The notes under the pieces are model-generated. The model worked only from the letters and a program-made list of their open reading frames with translations, did not search any database and had not been told where the DNA came from. A stretch of 64,000 nt of DNA, taken from NCBI RefSeq assembly GCF_040270295.1, contig NZ_JBELOE010000228.1, one strand, 5' to 3'. The DNA comes from Catenovulum sediminis. GTDB taxonomy: Bacteria; Pseudomonadota; Gammaproteobacteria; Enterobacterales; Alteromonadaceae. Positions 34,186 to 41,907 of this stretch are shown here, in pieces (within the stretch, counting starts at the first letter, position 1; the number at the start of each line of letters is the position of its first letter). Position numbers and translations under genes: made by a program.

Positions 34186-36471
34186 TTAATTTGCAAATCG
34201 GCGGGGATAAATTTGTTTATTTACCTCTTTTGCCGCTTCAACTAATGGTTTGTATGGAATATCCGTAACTGACACAAATCCAACATTATAATTTTCACCG
34301 TCGTATGCACGACCCGTTAACGGAGAATCAATATACTGGAACCAATGTGCGCCGACTAAATACGGGTTATCAATGACACTTAACATATATTCTTTATACT
34401 TTTTACCCCGATCGGCCTGCGATGACGCATGGATTAAACCTGGGTTTAACAATCCAGAATCAATCGCACCGTTATGAAACTCACCGATAATACTGGGTTT
34501 ATCAATGTCAGCTAAAAAGCCCCAAAAGTCTTCATTAATCCCTTCTTTATAATAATTGTAACTGACCACATCTGCGTATTTAGCTGCCGCTGAGCGAATT
34601 TCAGGTGTCATCCCCCAATCCGCAAAACGCGCCCCCATGTACAAATGGTTAGGCATATGAGTGGCAACTGACTGTTTAACAACTTTAAAATATTGTTCAG
34701 CATACAAAGTTAAAAGCTGAGCAAAATCGTCAATCATGCCTTGGGAAAAATCATCTAACTCAACACCTTTTTCAAGCTCTGACCAATCTGCCATTTGGCT
34801 TGACCAAGCCTTGTTGAGTGCCGCGATATTTGTATACTTTGCTTTTAAATGCGTCATAAATGCTTGTTTTGTTGGGCTCTCATTTGCATGACGCGACAAG
34901 GTGTTAATCACAATTCCATATTGGTTTTCGGTTGAGCCCATCATGCCCCAACTTTTTTCGTTGTCGATAAAGACCCCAACACACCAAGGGCTATTTTTTA
35001 CTTCGGATGCAATTTGTTTAACCGTAATATCGGTACGTTGTTTAAACACAGGATCAAATGGATCCGGTAATGGGCTCCAATAATCGTTACCACTGCTGAC
35101 CGTTTTAAAATCACCAATAATCCAGCCATTGGCAAAATACGGATAGTTTTGCATGTCGTAATAACCTGTATCTATCCAGTTGCCAAACGATGTGAAACCC
35201 CAGCTTTGCATGCGTTTAACAGTAGTCTCACGCCATTTTTTCATTAATTTTTCTTCGTCTCTGGTTTGATATTTACGCTGCAAATTAGCGCGATAAAAGC
35301 TAAAGGTTTCGCCCCGCTCGATCGCACCTGTGTGCACTTCACGGCGATAGCCAAAATTATCAGCCAGTGGATCGGTTTGTGCTGGCAACCAACTAAACAT
35401 ATTGGCGCGTAACTCAGAGGTGACTTCGCGTGTTGGCCAAGCGATTTTAGGTGCTCGATTTAACCCTAGAGAATCTTCAGGTGTTAAATCGCCCTCTTCT
35501 CTGGCTTTAATCAGACTATGATCAAAATCATAGCCGGTTATGGTTGACGTATTCGCCAAACGTACGTTGGCAATGCCATTTGAGAAAAACAGATATCCCT
35601 GGGGATCAACCAGTGTCCATTTTCCCTGATATTTTTCAGTGCGGTAAAAACCGGTTGCTTTTAATTTTGGCCCGTCTTTCCAGCCATTAAATTGACTGCG
35701 ATCTGCAAAATTACGCATTGTCAGTGTTTTTTGTTCCTGTTCGCTGATTTGCCGTAATTGCTCTTCTGAATCTATTTTGTTGACAAAATCAACACGGGTG
35801 CTTTGACCAAATTTATCGACTAAATGGGTCAAGTAATTGTTATCGATTGCTTTAGGGTAAATGAGTCGCGCGTTGTCTACTGTGATCGACTTGTCTTCTA
35901 AAACACCGCGTATACTAAATTTGATACTGACAATTTCAGCTAAATTTAAATTTTTGCTGCCCCATCGCCATATCACTGGGACATAATCAGATTGCCAACT
36001 CGGTGGATTGGACCGAATGCCGGTTTCAACATCTAAATCGGGTCCTTTTAGTTCAATAAAATAGGTTTGTTGAGATTGTTCCGGTATTACAAAACTGCGG
36101 TTGTGTGTTTTACCCTGTTTATCTTTAACCGTTGCGTATACATGAATCGAAGCAGCATTCGAATTGCCGATATCCAGCGCAAATGCAAAATGACCTTGAT
36201 CTTGCCAATTCCAACCTTTTTCTGAGTGAAATTCAAAACCAGAAACATGATTGTCTTTTGAATCAAAATTAATCAGCAGTTGTTGATTTCCATCTTGATT
36301 AAGCTCTTTAGCCATTCCATTTTCAACTTTTAAAATAGACTGATAAGCGTCTGATTCAAAATCCCACAATATTTTTTCATTATTTTGCGCATGCTGTTGA
36401 TTAGAACAAGCAACCAACAAAACGCTTGTCAGTGCGGCTGCCAGGATATTTTTATTAGAACTAAACATCAC
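34186..36471 (-). CDS. GH50 beta-agarase lipoprotein (copy 1)
   Basis: A 761-aa lipoprotein (signal ILAAALTSVLLVAC, lipid on Cys). Residues about 25-225 form a CBM-like beta-sandwich and the rest is a GH50 TIM barrel. GH50 signatures are FANGWIIGDFKTVSSGNDYW, GVFIDNEKSWG and SIIGEFHNG. From alignment with the well-studied Saccharophagus Aga50D, the acid/base is E505 in DNEKS and the nucleophile E664 in GEFH, with almost the same spacing. Such enzymes release neoagarobiose or neoagarotetraose from agarose ends. The gene follows eda by 9 bp, so depolymerase and monosaccharide catabolism share a transcript. Confidence 0.93.
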   Translation of the reverse strand: MMFSSNKNILAAALTSVLLVACSNQQHAQNNEKILWDFESDAYQSILKVENGMAKELNQDGNQQLLINFDSKDNHVSGFEFHSEKGWNWQDQGHFAFALDIGNSNAASIHVYATVKDKQGKTHNRSFVIPEQSQQTYFIELKGPDLDVETGIRSNPPSWQSDYVPVIWRWGSKNLNLAEIVSIKFSIRGVLEDKSITVDNARLIYPKAIDNNYLTHLVDKFGQSTRVDFVNKIDSEEQLRQISEQEQKTLTMRNFADRSQFNGWKDGPKLKATGFYRTEKYQGKWTLVDPQGYLFFSNGIANVRLANTSTITGYDFDHSLIKAREEGDLTPEDSLGLNRAPKIAWPTREVTSELRANMFSWLPAQTDPLADNFGYRREVHTGAIERGETFSFYRANLQRKYQTRDEEKLMKKWRETTVKRMQSWGFTSFGNWIDTGYYDMQNYPYFANGWIIGDFKTVSSGNDYWSPLPDPFDPVFKQRTDITVKQIASEVKNSPWCVGVFIDNEKSWGMMGSTENQYGIVINTLSRHANESPTKQAFMTHLKAKYTNIAALNKAWSSQMADWSELEKGVELDDFSQGMIDDFAQLLTLYAEQYFKVVKQSVATHMPNHLYMGARFADWGMTPEIRSAAAKYADVVSYNYYKEGINEDFWGFLADIDKPSIIGEFHNGAIDSGLLNPGLIHASSQADRGKKYKEYMLSVIDNPYLVGAHWFQYIDSPLTGRAYDGENYNVGFVSVTDIPYKPLVEAAKEVNKQIYPRRFAN

Positions 36472-36480
36472 CTTCCTCTC

Positions 36481-37116
36481 TTATAATACTTTCAACGTAT
36501 TAACAATTTTGCTAACCCGTTTAATCAATTCTTGTTTATCTTGGTTACTGAATACAGGCTTCGCTAAACTGCCGCCAATGCCGATTCCTTTTGCCCCACT
36601 TTGCATCCATTCAATAAAGTTATATTCATCGATGCCCCCTACCGGAAAAAACGGTATGTCCAGAAACGGCCCTTTAGCCAATGAAGCCAAATATTTACAA
36701 CCGATTGGTTCAGCCGGAAACAGTTTTACAATGTCCGCACCGGCTTTTTTCGCTTCAACCACATCCGTGGGGGTAAATGCGCCCATCAGTACGGGCAGTT
36801 CATGCTGGTTGGCAATACTGGCAACTTCTTTAGAAGTGTTAGGCGTCACTAAAAATTGCGCGCCTGCTTCAATCGCTTGTAAGGCTATTTGCCCATCAAT
36901 AATAGTGCCCGCACCAATAATGAGCTCTGGATATTTGGCTCGCAGCTCGGTTATTTTTTCGGCGTATCCGGGTGTATTACTGGTAATTTCTAATACCGCT
37001 ACACCGGCTTCAATCATGCATTCGACAATATTGTTGATCAACTCGGGCGATTCAACGCGAATAATAACCACCAGCTTATGCTGGTTTATTTTATTTAGGA
37101 TGTCTGATTTATTCAT
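36481..37116 (-). CDS. eda: 2-keto-3-deoxy-6-phospho(galacto)gluconate aldolase
   Basis: A 211-aa class I aldolase of the KDPG/KDPGal family. The Schiff-base Lys is K131 in DIVKLFPAEP, the general acid/base Glu is in VLEITSNTPGY, and the glycine-rich phosphate loop is FFPVGGI. It splits 2-keto-3-deoxy-6-phospho sugar acid to pyruvate and glyceraldehyde 3-phosphate, finishing the pathway begun by the dehydratase and kinase upstream. An ATTGTTAACCAAT element lies about 50 bp upstream, so it has a separate promoter controlled like the rest of the locus. GH50-1 is co-transcribed. Confidence 0.93.
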   Translation of the reverse strand: MNKSDILNKINQHKLVVIIRVESPELINNIVECMIEAGVAVLEITSNTPGYAEKITELRAKYPELIIGAGTIIDGQIALQAIEAGAQFLVTPNTSKEVASIANQHELPVLMGAFTPTDVVEAKKAGADIVKLFPAEPIGCKYLASLAKGPFLDIPFFPVGGIDEYNFIEWMQSGAKGIGIGGSLAKPVFSNQDKQELIKRVSKIVNTLKVL

Positions 37117-37166
37117 AATCTACTAAGTTCCGTCATCTGCTTTTAATTGACCAGAAATAAATGTCA

Positions 37167-37179
37167 ATTGTTAACCAAT
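37167..37179. promoter_or_regulatory. Candidate GntR operator upstream of eda
   Basis: ATTGTTAACCAAT is a near-copy of the ATTGTTAACAAT palindrome found before gntR, with one extra C between the half-sites. It lies in the 113-bp gap before eda. Confidence 0.5.
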
Positions 37180-37229
37180 CTATTTAAAGTAAAATTTTTT
37201 ACGTATTTATCTTTTCCGACGCTGTACAT

Positions 37230-38246
37230 TTAACGAATCACATGACCCGAAATTTGCCCTTGCGCAACCGTATTTATTTCTTGTTCATCCGACCAATGTT
37301 GGTCGCCATAACAGGTATGTGCCAATGCAAACGCCGCGTTGGCAAATTCAATGCTGTGTTGACAAGACCAGTCATTTAATAAGCCATGCAACAGCCCGGC
37401 TGCAAATGCATCTCCGGTTCCTAGCCTGTCTAAAATCTCAACTTCTAACCAGTTTGTAAGGTAATATTCGCCTTTTTCTAGATATACGGCAGCAAGCTGA
37501 TTACTTGAAGCGCTATTGTGCACACGGCAGGTAATTGCAGCGCAAAGATTAAAGCGGTTGTTTAAATAAGATGTGATCCGTTTTGCTTGTTCTATCGGAT
37601 CCTTTTCATGAAAAGTTTGAGCAAAAACATCGGCAATTGAACCCGCGTTAGCAAAGGCTAAATCGCTATAGTGCAAAATCTGACTAAAATAGTGTTCTGG
37701 TACGCCCGCTTTTTGTTGCGCTTCGGTCCATAAACTACGCCTGAAATTAACATCAAATGCCACTTTAACGCCCATCTGATTTGCGGTTTTTGCCGCGATA
37801 ACCAGCTCTTGAGCACAATTTTCTGACAAAGCGGGCGTTATCCCTCCCAAAAAAAGCCAACTTTTGCCTTGTAATATCGTTTGCCAATTAAACTCGCCGG
37901 TTTGTATTTCAGCAAATGCAGAGTATTTTCTGTCATACACCACTCTAGATGGGCGAATAGATGCACCGAGCTCAATAAAATAACTGCCAATTCGTTCGCC
38001 GCCGCGCTGACAAAAAGTGGTATCAATACCGTATTGTTTAAGTGTCGCAAGACAATGGTCGCCAATTGGGTTATTCGGTAATTTTGTAACAAACGCCACT
38101 TGATGGCCCAAACACCCGAGCGAACTGGCAACATTTGACTCTGCTCCCGCAAAATCCACTGCGTAGTTTTTTGTGTTAACTAACTTTTGTTGCGGTTGCG
38201 CAGGTGTCAGGCGCTGCATTATTTCACCAAAAAACACGATGCTCAT
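37230..38246 (-). CDS. kdgK: 2-keto-3-deoxygluconate/galactonate kinase (PfkB family)
   Basis: A 338-aa ribokinase-family sugar kinase. The N-terminal substrate region has FAGAESNVASSLGCLGHQVA, and the C-terminal PfkB signature is LDRLGTGDAFAAGLLHGL with the catalytic Asp. The length and the neighbouring dehydratase and eda genes support a KDG/KDGal kinase making the 6-phosphate. Its start overlaps the stop of the MFS gene as ATGA, showing tight coupling. Strict stereospecificity for gluconate or galactonate type substrate cannot be read from sequence. Confidence 0.9.
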   Translation of the reverse strand: MSIVFFGEIMQRLTPAQPQQKLVNTKNYAVDFAGAESNVASSLGCLGHQVAFVTKLPNNPIGDHCLATLKQYGIDTTFCQRGGERIGSYFIELGASIRPSRVVYDRKYSAFAEIQTGEFNWQTILQGKSWLFLGGITPALSENCAQELVIAAKTANQMGVKVAFDVNFRRSLWTEAQQKAGVPEHYFSQILHYSDLAFANAGSIADVFAQTFHEKDPIEQAKRITSYLNNRFNLCAAITCRVHNSASSNQLAAVYLEKGEYYLTNWLEVEILDRLGTGDAFAAGLLHGLLNDWSCQHSIEFANAAFALAHTCYGDQHWSDEQEINTVAQGQISGHVIR

Positions 38247-39520
38247 GCTTTTGCCTCCGTAACGGGCACTTCAATTGTTTCGACTTTGCCAACCAAAAAT
38301 ATGTAAGAAAATAAGCCCGTAAAAGCCAGCCCTGCAATTAACGCCAACGCAGGTCGAAAATCTCCATCCTGAACTAAAAAGCCGATTAAAACCGGAACAA
38401 TCACAGCGGATAAACCACCGATAAAATTAAAGCATCCGCCAACTAGACCCACCATATGTTTAGGCGCAATGAGCGAGACAAAAACCCAGTTAATTGAGGC
38501 TAAGCCGTTGCCAAAAAAGGTTAAAGATAAAAAGAATGTCACCCACAAGGTGCTATCCGTGTAATTAGCGAAAATCACGGAGCTGGATAAAAACAAACCT
38601 AAAATAATCGGCGTTTTACGCGCTAATTCATTTGAAAACCCTTTACGAACCAAAAGATCAGAAACAAACCCGGATAACAACACACCACAAAATGCCGCTA
38701 AAAAGGGTACAGATGCTAGAAAACCTGTTTTTAAATCACTGAAACCACGGTATTCAGCAAGGTAGGTTGGAAACCAAGTTAAAAAGAAAATTAAGGTGCC
38801 GCCAAGACAAAACTGACCTATGTATATGCCCCACAATTTTTTACTGGAAAATGCCAGTTTTAAATTTGCCCAGCTTACAGGGGTTTGTTTAGGTAAATGT
38901 TTAGGTGAATGTTCAGGTGTTTGCAGATTCGCCTGCGCCACTCCCGGTTGATCTTTCTTTTGTTCATCCGGTGCTTCTTTATAAAAAATGTACCAAATGA
39001 CCGCCCAAACGATACCGATTAAACCCGATACGACAAACAAGCCACGCCAGCCAAACCATTCTTGAATCACAGCCAGTACAGGCATTAAAAATGCAAGCCC
39101 GATAAATTGACCAGAGGTGTAAATTGCAATGGCTCCTGCCCGCTCTTGTTCGGCAAACCACTGAGTAACAATTTTGTTATTGGCCGGATAACTGGGTGCT
39201 TCAAAAAAGCCGATCGCCATGCGGCAACCAATTAATGCGGCAACTGAACTCACCAAACCTTGAAAAACAGTCACCAGCGACCATGCAACAAGAATAAAAG
39301 GATACAATATACGAATGCGTACCGCATCCACCAACATACCACCCGGTATTTGCATGATTGAGTAAGTCCAAGCAAATGCAGAAAATATAAGCCCCATTTC
39401 GACCTTACTGATATTTAACTCAGCCGAAATTGCAGCTGCGGCCACAGATATATTGGTTCTATCCATGTAGTTAATTACGACACTGATAAAAATCAGCGCT
39501 AAGATTCCACCTTTTTTCAT
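38243..39520 (-). CDS. MFS transporter, hexuronate/sugar-acid type
   Basis: A 425-aa major facilitator with 12 predicted helices and an extended cytoplasmic loop (about 195-225). Anion:cation symporter marks are INYMDRTNISVAAAAISAEL in TM1, GIFFEAPSYPAN-like GFFEAPSYPANNKIVTQWF after TM4, and LVGGCFNFIGGLSAVIVP in TM10. This subgroup (ExuT, GudP, DgoT) imports sugar acids with protons. It probably brings galactonate or another agar-derived acid to the cytosolic enzymes encoded on both sides. Confidence 0.9.
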   Translation of the reverse strand: MKKGGILALIFISVVINYMDRTNISVAAAAISAELNISKVEMGLIFSAFAWTYSIMQIPGGMLVDAVRIRILYPFILVAWSLVTVFQGLVSSVAALIGCRMAIGFFEAPSYPANNKIVTQWFAEQERAGAIAIYTSGQFIGLAFLMPVLAVIQEWFGWRGLFVVSGLIGIVWAVIWYIFYKEAPDEQKKDQPGVAQANLQTPEHSPKHLPKQTPVSWANLKLAFSSKKLWGIYIGQFCLGGTLIFFLTWFPTYLAEYRGFSDLKTGFLASVPFLAAFCGVLLSGFVSDLLVRKGFSNELARKTPIILGLFLSSSVIFANYTDSTLWVTFFLSLTFFGNGLASINWVFVSLIAPKHMVGLVGGCFNFIGGLSAVIVPVLIGFLVQDGDFRPALALIAGLAFTGLFSYIFLVGKVETIEVPVTEAKA

Positions 39521-39536
39521 ATTTAATCCCCAAGTT

Positions 39537-40691
39537 TTACCAATTGGTGTAGCTACCGTCAGGCTTGATTAAACGAGGCGGCTCCCAATATTCAAAATTT
39601 TGATTTTTGAGTTTATCTTCATTGACATCAATACCGAGCCCGGGTTGCTGCGAGACAGTAAACGCGTTGTTTTCAACGATCGGGCGGCGGCTAAAAATTT
39701 CATCGTATTCTGACAAGTCACCATCATACGGCGCTAACTCTAACCAGCTCATATTGGCAATCGCCGCGCAGTAGTGAATCGATGCGGCGGTGCAAATTGG
39801 ACTTAACGGGTTATGTGGCATCATATCGATATAATTGGCTTCACACATGGCAGCAATTTTCATCGCTTCGGTAAATCCGCCAGCATTACAAATATCAATT
39901 CTCGCCATGTTTGTCAGACCACTGGCGATGTATAGCGAAAACTCCCACTTGCTGGTTAACTCTTCACCGATGGCAAAAGGTACATCAACCATTTGCCGCA
40001 AGTTTTGATAGGCGGTGATAGATTGATCGCGGATAGGTTCTTCTAAATAATCGACCGTACCGGGTGGCATGCGTTGGCAAAATGAAGCCGTTTCGGCGAC
40101 CGTTAACCTATGATGGTAATCAATACCCAAAACCGTTTCACTGCCCAATGCTTCACGTGCTAACGTCAACCAATGGGATGTTTTAGCGATAGATTTGCGA
40201 CTATCAAATATGGTTTGTTGATTTGCTTGTCCATGCTCGCCTGTTGTCACCCGGATGGATTGCCAGCCTTGTTCTTTTAAGCGTAATAAGTCTTCAATGA
40301 GTCCTTGGTTAAAATCTTTTACAGAAGTTGCAAACAACGGAATTGAGTTTCGCTGTTTACCACCTAACAATTGGTATACGGGTTGATTAAAATATTTGCC
40401 AGCCACATCGTACAATGCAATATCGATGGCAGAAATGGCGGCGGCCAGTACGCGTCCGCCTTCAAAATATTGGCTTCGGTATAACTCTTGCCAAATGGCA
40501 GAAATATTCAGAGGGTTTTGGCCAATCAAAAACTGTTTAAAATGTTCAATTGTACCGTTGACTGCTTTTTCGCGGCCAGATAAACCTGACTCGCCCCAAC
40601 CATAAATCCCTTGATCAGTTTCCACTTTGACTAAACATACATTTCTAAAGCCAAGCCAAAATGTATAGGTTTTAATATCTGTAATTTTCAT
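39537..40691 (-). CDS. dgoD: Enolase-superfamily dehydratase, galactonate dehydratase (DgoD) type
   Basis: A 384-aa mandelate-racemase-like enzyme. All key positions of E. coli DgoD are found with a constant +8 offset: metal ligands D191 (GIDYHH), E217 (YLEEP) and E243 (IGEE), and catalytic histidines H193 and H293 (MPHNPLSP). The N-terminus IKTYTFWLGFRNVCLVKVET also fits. DgoD dehydrates D-galactonate to 2-keto-3-deoxygalactonate. In agar catabolism a related enzyme, anhydrogalactonate cycloisomerase, has a different N-terminus and lacks this close match, so galactonate dehydration is preferred here. It sits 22 bp after gntR in the catabolic operon. Confidence 0.85.
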   Translation of the reverse strand: MKITDIKTYTFWLGFRNVCLVKVETDQGIYGWGESGLSGREKAVNGTIEHFKQFLIGQNPLNISAIWQELYRSQYFEGGRVLAAAISAIDIALYDVAGKYFNQPVYQLLGGKQRNSIPLFATSVKDFNQGLIEDLLRLKEQGWQSIRVTTGEHGQANQQTIFDSRKSIAKTSHWLTLAREALGSETVLGIDYHHRLTVAETASFCQRMPPGTVDYLEEPIRDQSITAYQNLRQMVDVPFAIGEELTSKWEFSLYIASGLTNMARIDICNAGGFTEAMKIAAMCEANYIDMMPHNPLSPICTAASIHYCAAIANMSWLELAPYDGDLSEYDEIFSRRPIVENNAFTVSQQPGLGIDVNEDKLKNQNFEYWEPPRLIKPDGSYTNW

Positions 40692-40713
40692 TTTATTTTC
40701 CTAACAAACAACC

Positions 40714-41403
40714 TTATTGAACCAAGACTTTCGACCAATATTCGCCGCCCTGGCTTATATGGTCACTTAACGCTTGGATCGCATCTTGCGGTTTTTTATT
40801 GACTAACGCAGATAAAATCTTTTCGTGTTCTTCGATGGCATGCTGACGGCGGGCTAAACTGATAGGAATGTTTCCATTCAAAGCTTGTAGTATCAGTTTA
40901 TTTTTTTTCCACAAGTTAACAGCGCTCTGGTTATAGTGGTGTTTATACATTTGCCAGTGGAATTCAGTATCCAGCTCACGAAAACGCATATGCTCATCTG
41001 CATCTAAACCACGCATTGCATGCAGCACTTCGTTTAATTTAATCAAGCAGTCTTGGCTATATCTTTGGGTGTACCAATCAAATAAATAAGGTTCTAATAA
41101 TTGCAAGATTTCGAAAACGTCACGCATGGTTTGATAAGTGAATTTTGCGACTCTGGCCCCACTGTTTTTTTGCGAGCTGACAAACCCTTCACCTTCTAAC
41201 TGTTTGATCGCCTCGCGAATGGGGTTGATAGAGGTTTGATAACGCTTCGCCAATTGAGTGGTCACTAACCTATCACCACTGACGTAAACGCCTCGCGCAA
41301 TATCCGCAAGGATTTGTGCGTACACTTTATTATCGTGTTCAAAAAAGTCTCTAAAATAATCGCTGCCGGACATATTGCGTATAACCCGCCTAAAATTACA
41401 CAT
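40714..41403 (-). CDS. GntR-family (FadR/FCD) transcriptional regulator
   Basis: A 229-aa regulator with an N-terminal winged HTH (SGDRLVTTQLAKRYQTSINP, then IREAIKQLEGEGFVSSQKNS) and a helical FCD ligand-binding domain (about 90-225). The start could be M11. It heads the catabolic operon, so it is the obvious local regulator. FadR-type proteins bind short palindromes with a GT...AC core. The 12-bp palindrome ATTGTTAACAAT just upstream (41433-41444) and its relatives across the locus fit. The effector is probably a sugar acid such as KDGal; that is inference. Confidence 0.92.
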   Translation of the reverse strand: MCNFRRVIRNMSGSDYFRDFFEHDNKVYAQILADIARGVYVSGDRLVTTQLAKRYQTSINPIREAIKQLEGEGFVSSQKNSGARVAKFTYQTMRDVFEILQLLEPYLFDWYTQRYSQDCLIKLNEVLHAMRGLDADEHMRFRELDTEFHWQMYKHHYNQSAVNLWKKNKLILQALNGNIPISLARRQHAIEEHEKILSALVNKKPQDAIQALSDHISQGGEYWSKVLVQ

Positions 41404-41432
41404 AATCTTTAGCTAGATTACACTCAAAAACC

Positions 41433-41444
41433 ATTGTTAACAAT
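41433..41444. promoter_or_regulatory. Candidate GntR operator (autoregulatory)
   Basis: ATTGTTAACAAT is a perfect 12-bp palindrome, 30 bp upstream of gntR. It has the GT-x-x-AC core expected for FadR-type regulators. Related sites lie at 37167, 41769, 49572 and 61475. Confidence 0.6.
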
Positions 41445-41768
41445 ATATAATTTAATGTTTTATGCTTTTTAAAATTAATTATAATGATTTAACAGTGACA
41501 GAGAATAAATGAAATAAAACATAAAAAACATCAATTTCAATAGCTTACAAAGTTAAAGCAAAGAAAAAACAAATCCAAAAACAAACAAAACTCAAAATAC
41601 TGTTTACAATTAATACTTGACACAGAATGTTAACTAAAAGTAAATATAAAAAGGAAAGTGAAAGTGCGTGGATAAATTTTGATCTAAATGGTCGCAATTT
41701 TTTAGCGCACAGAGGAATAAAAAGCGATAAATCAAAACAAGATCTGGAAACCTAGCATTACATTGAAT

Positions 41769-41816
41769 ATTGTTGACAACCAACACTTGACAAATGTAGG
41801 CAATAAACAGTAATAA
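41769..41816 (+). promoter_or_regulatory. TBDR promoter with upstream operator candidate
   Basis: TTGACA (41787-41792) and TAATAA (41811-41816) are spaced 18 bases, a plausible sigma-70 promoter. ATTGTTGACAAC (41769-41780), one form of the locus palindrome, lies directly upstream of the -35 box. Confidence 0.5.
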
Positions 41817-41907
41817 TGTTACTGAGATGTTTGTATGGCTGGAACTACAAACAACACAGCCTGGAAGTTAGACACTCAATACTTAAAATAAACAAGAGGA
41901 TTCAAAA

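Larger units (their letters stand above)
41404..41907. promoter_or_regulatory. Divergent regulatory region between gntR and the TBDR
   Basis: A 500-bp AT-rich region without genes. It holds the palindrome ATTGTTAACAAT (41433-41444) next to gntR and ATTGTTGACAAC (41769-41780) next to the TBDR promoter. AAGAGGA lies before the TBDR start. The middle is A/T-rich without other structure, except a further weak GTTAAC site near 41630. Confidence 0.7.

Noticed and set aside
36509..37126. 205-codon plus-strand frame opposite eda
   Set aside because: It is the antisense shadow of a clearly recognised aldolase gene, with unlikely composition.
41627..41640. Extra GntR operator (AATGTTAACTAA)
   Set aside because: Three mismatches to the palindrome and no symmetry; left out of the regulon list.
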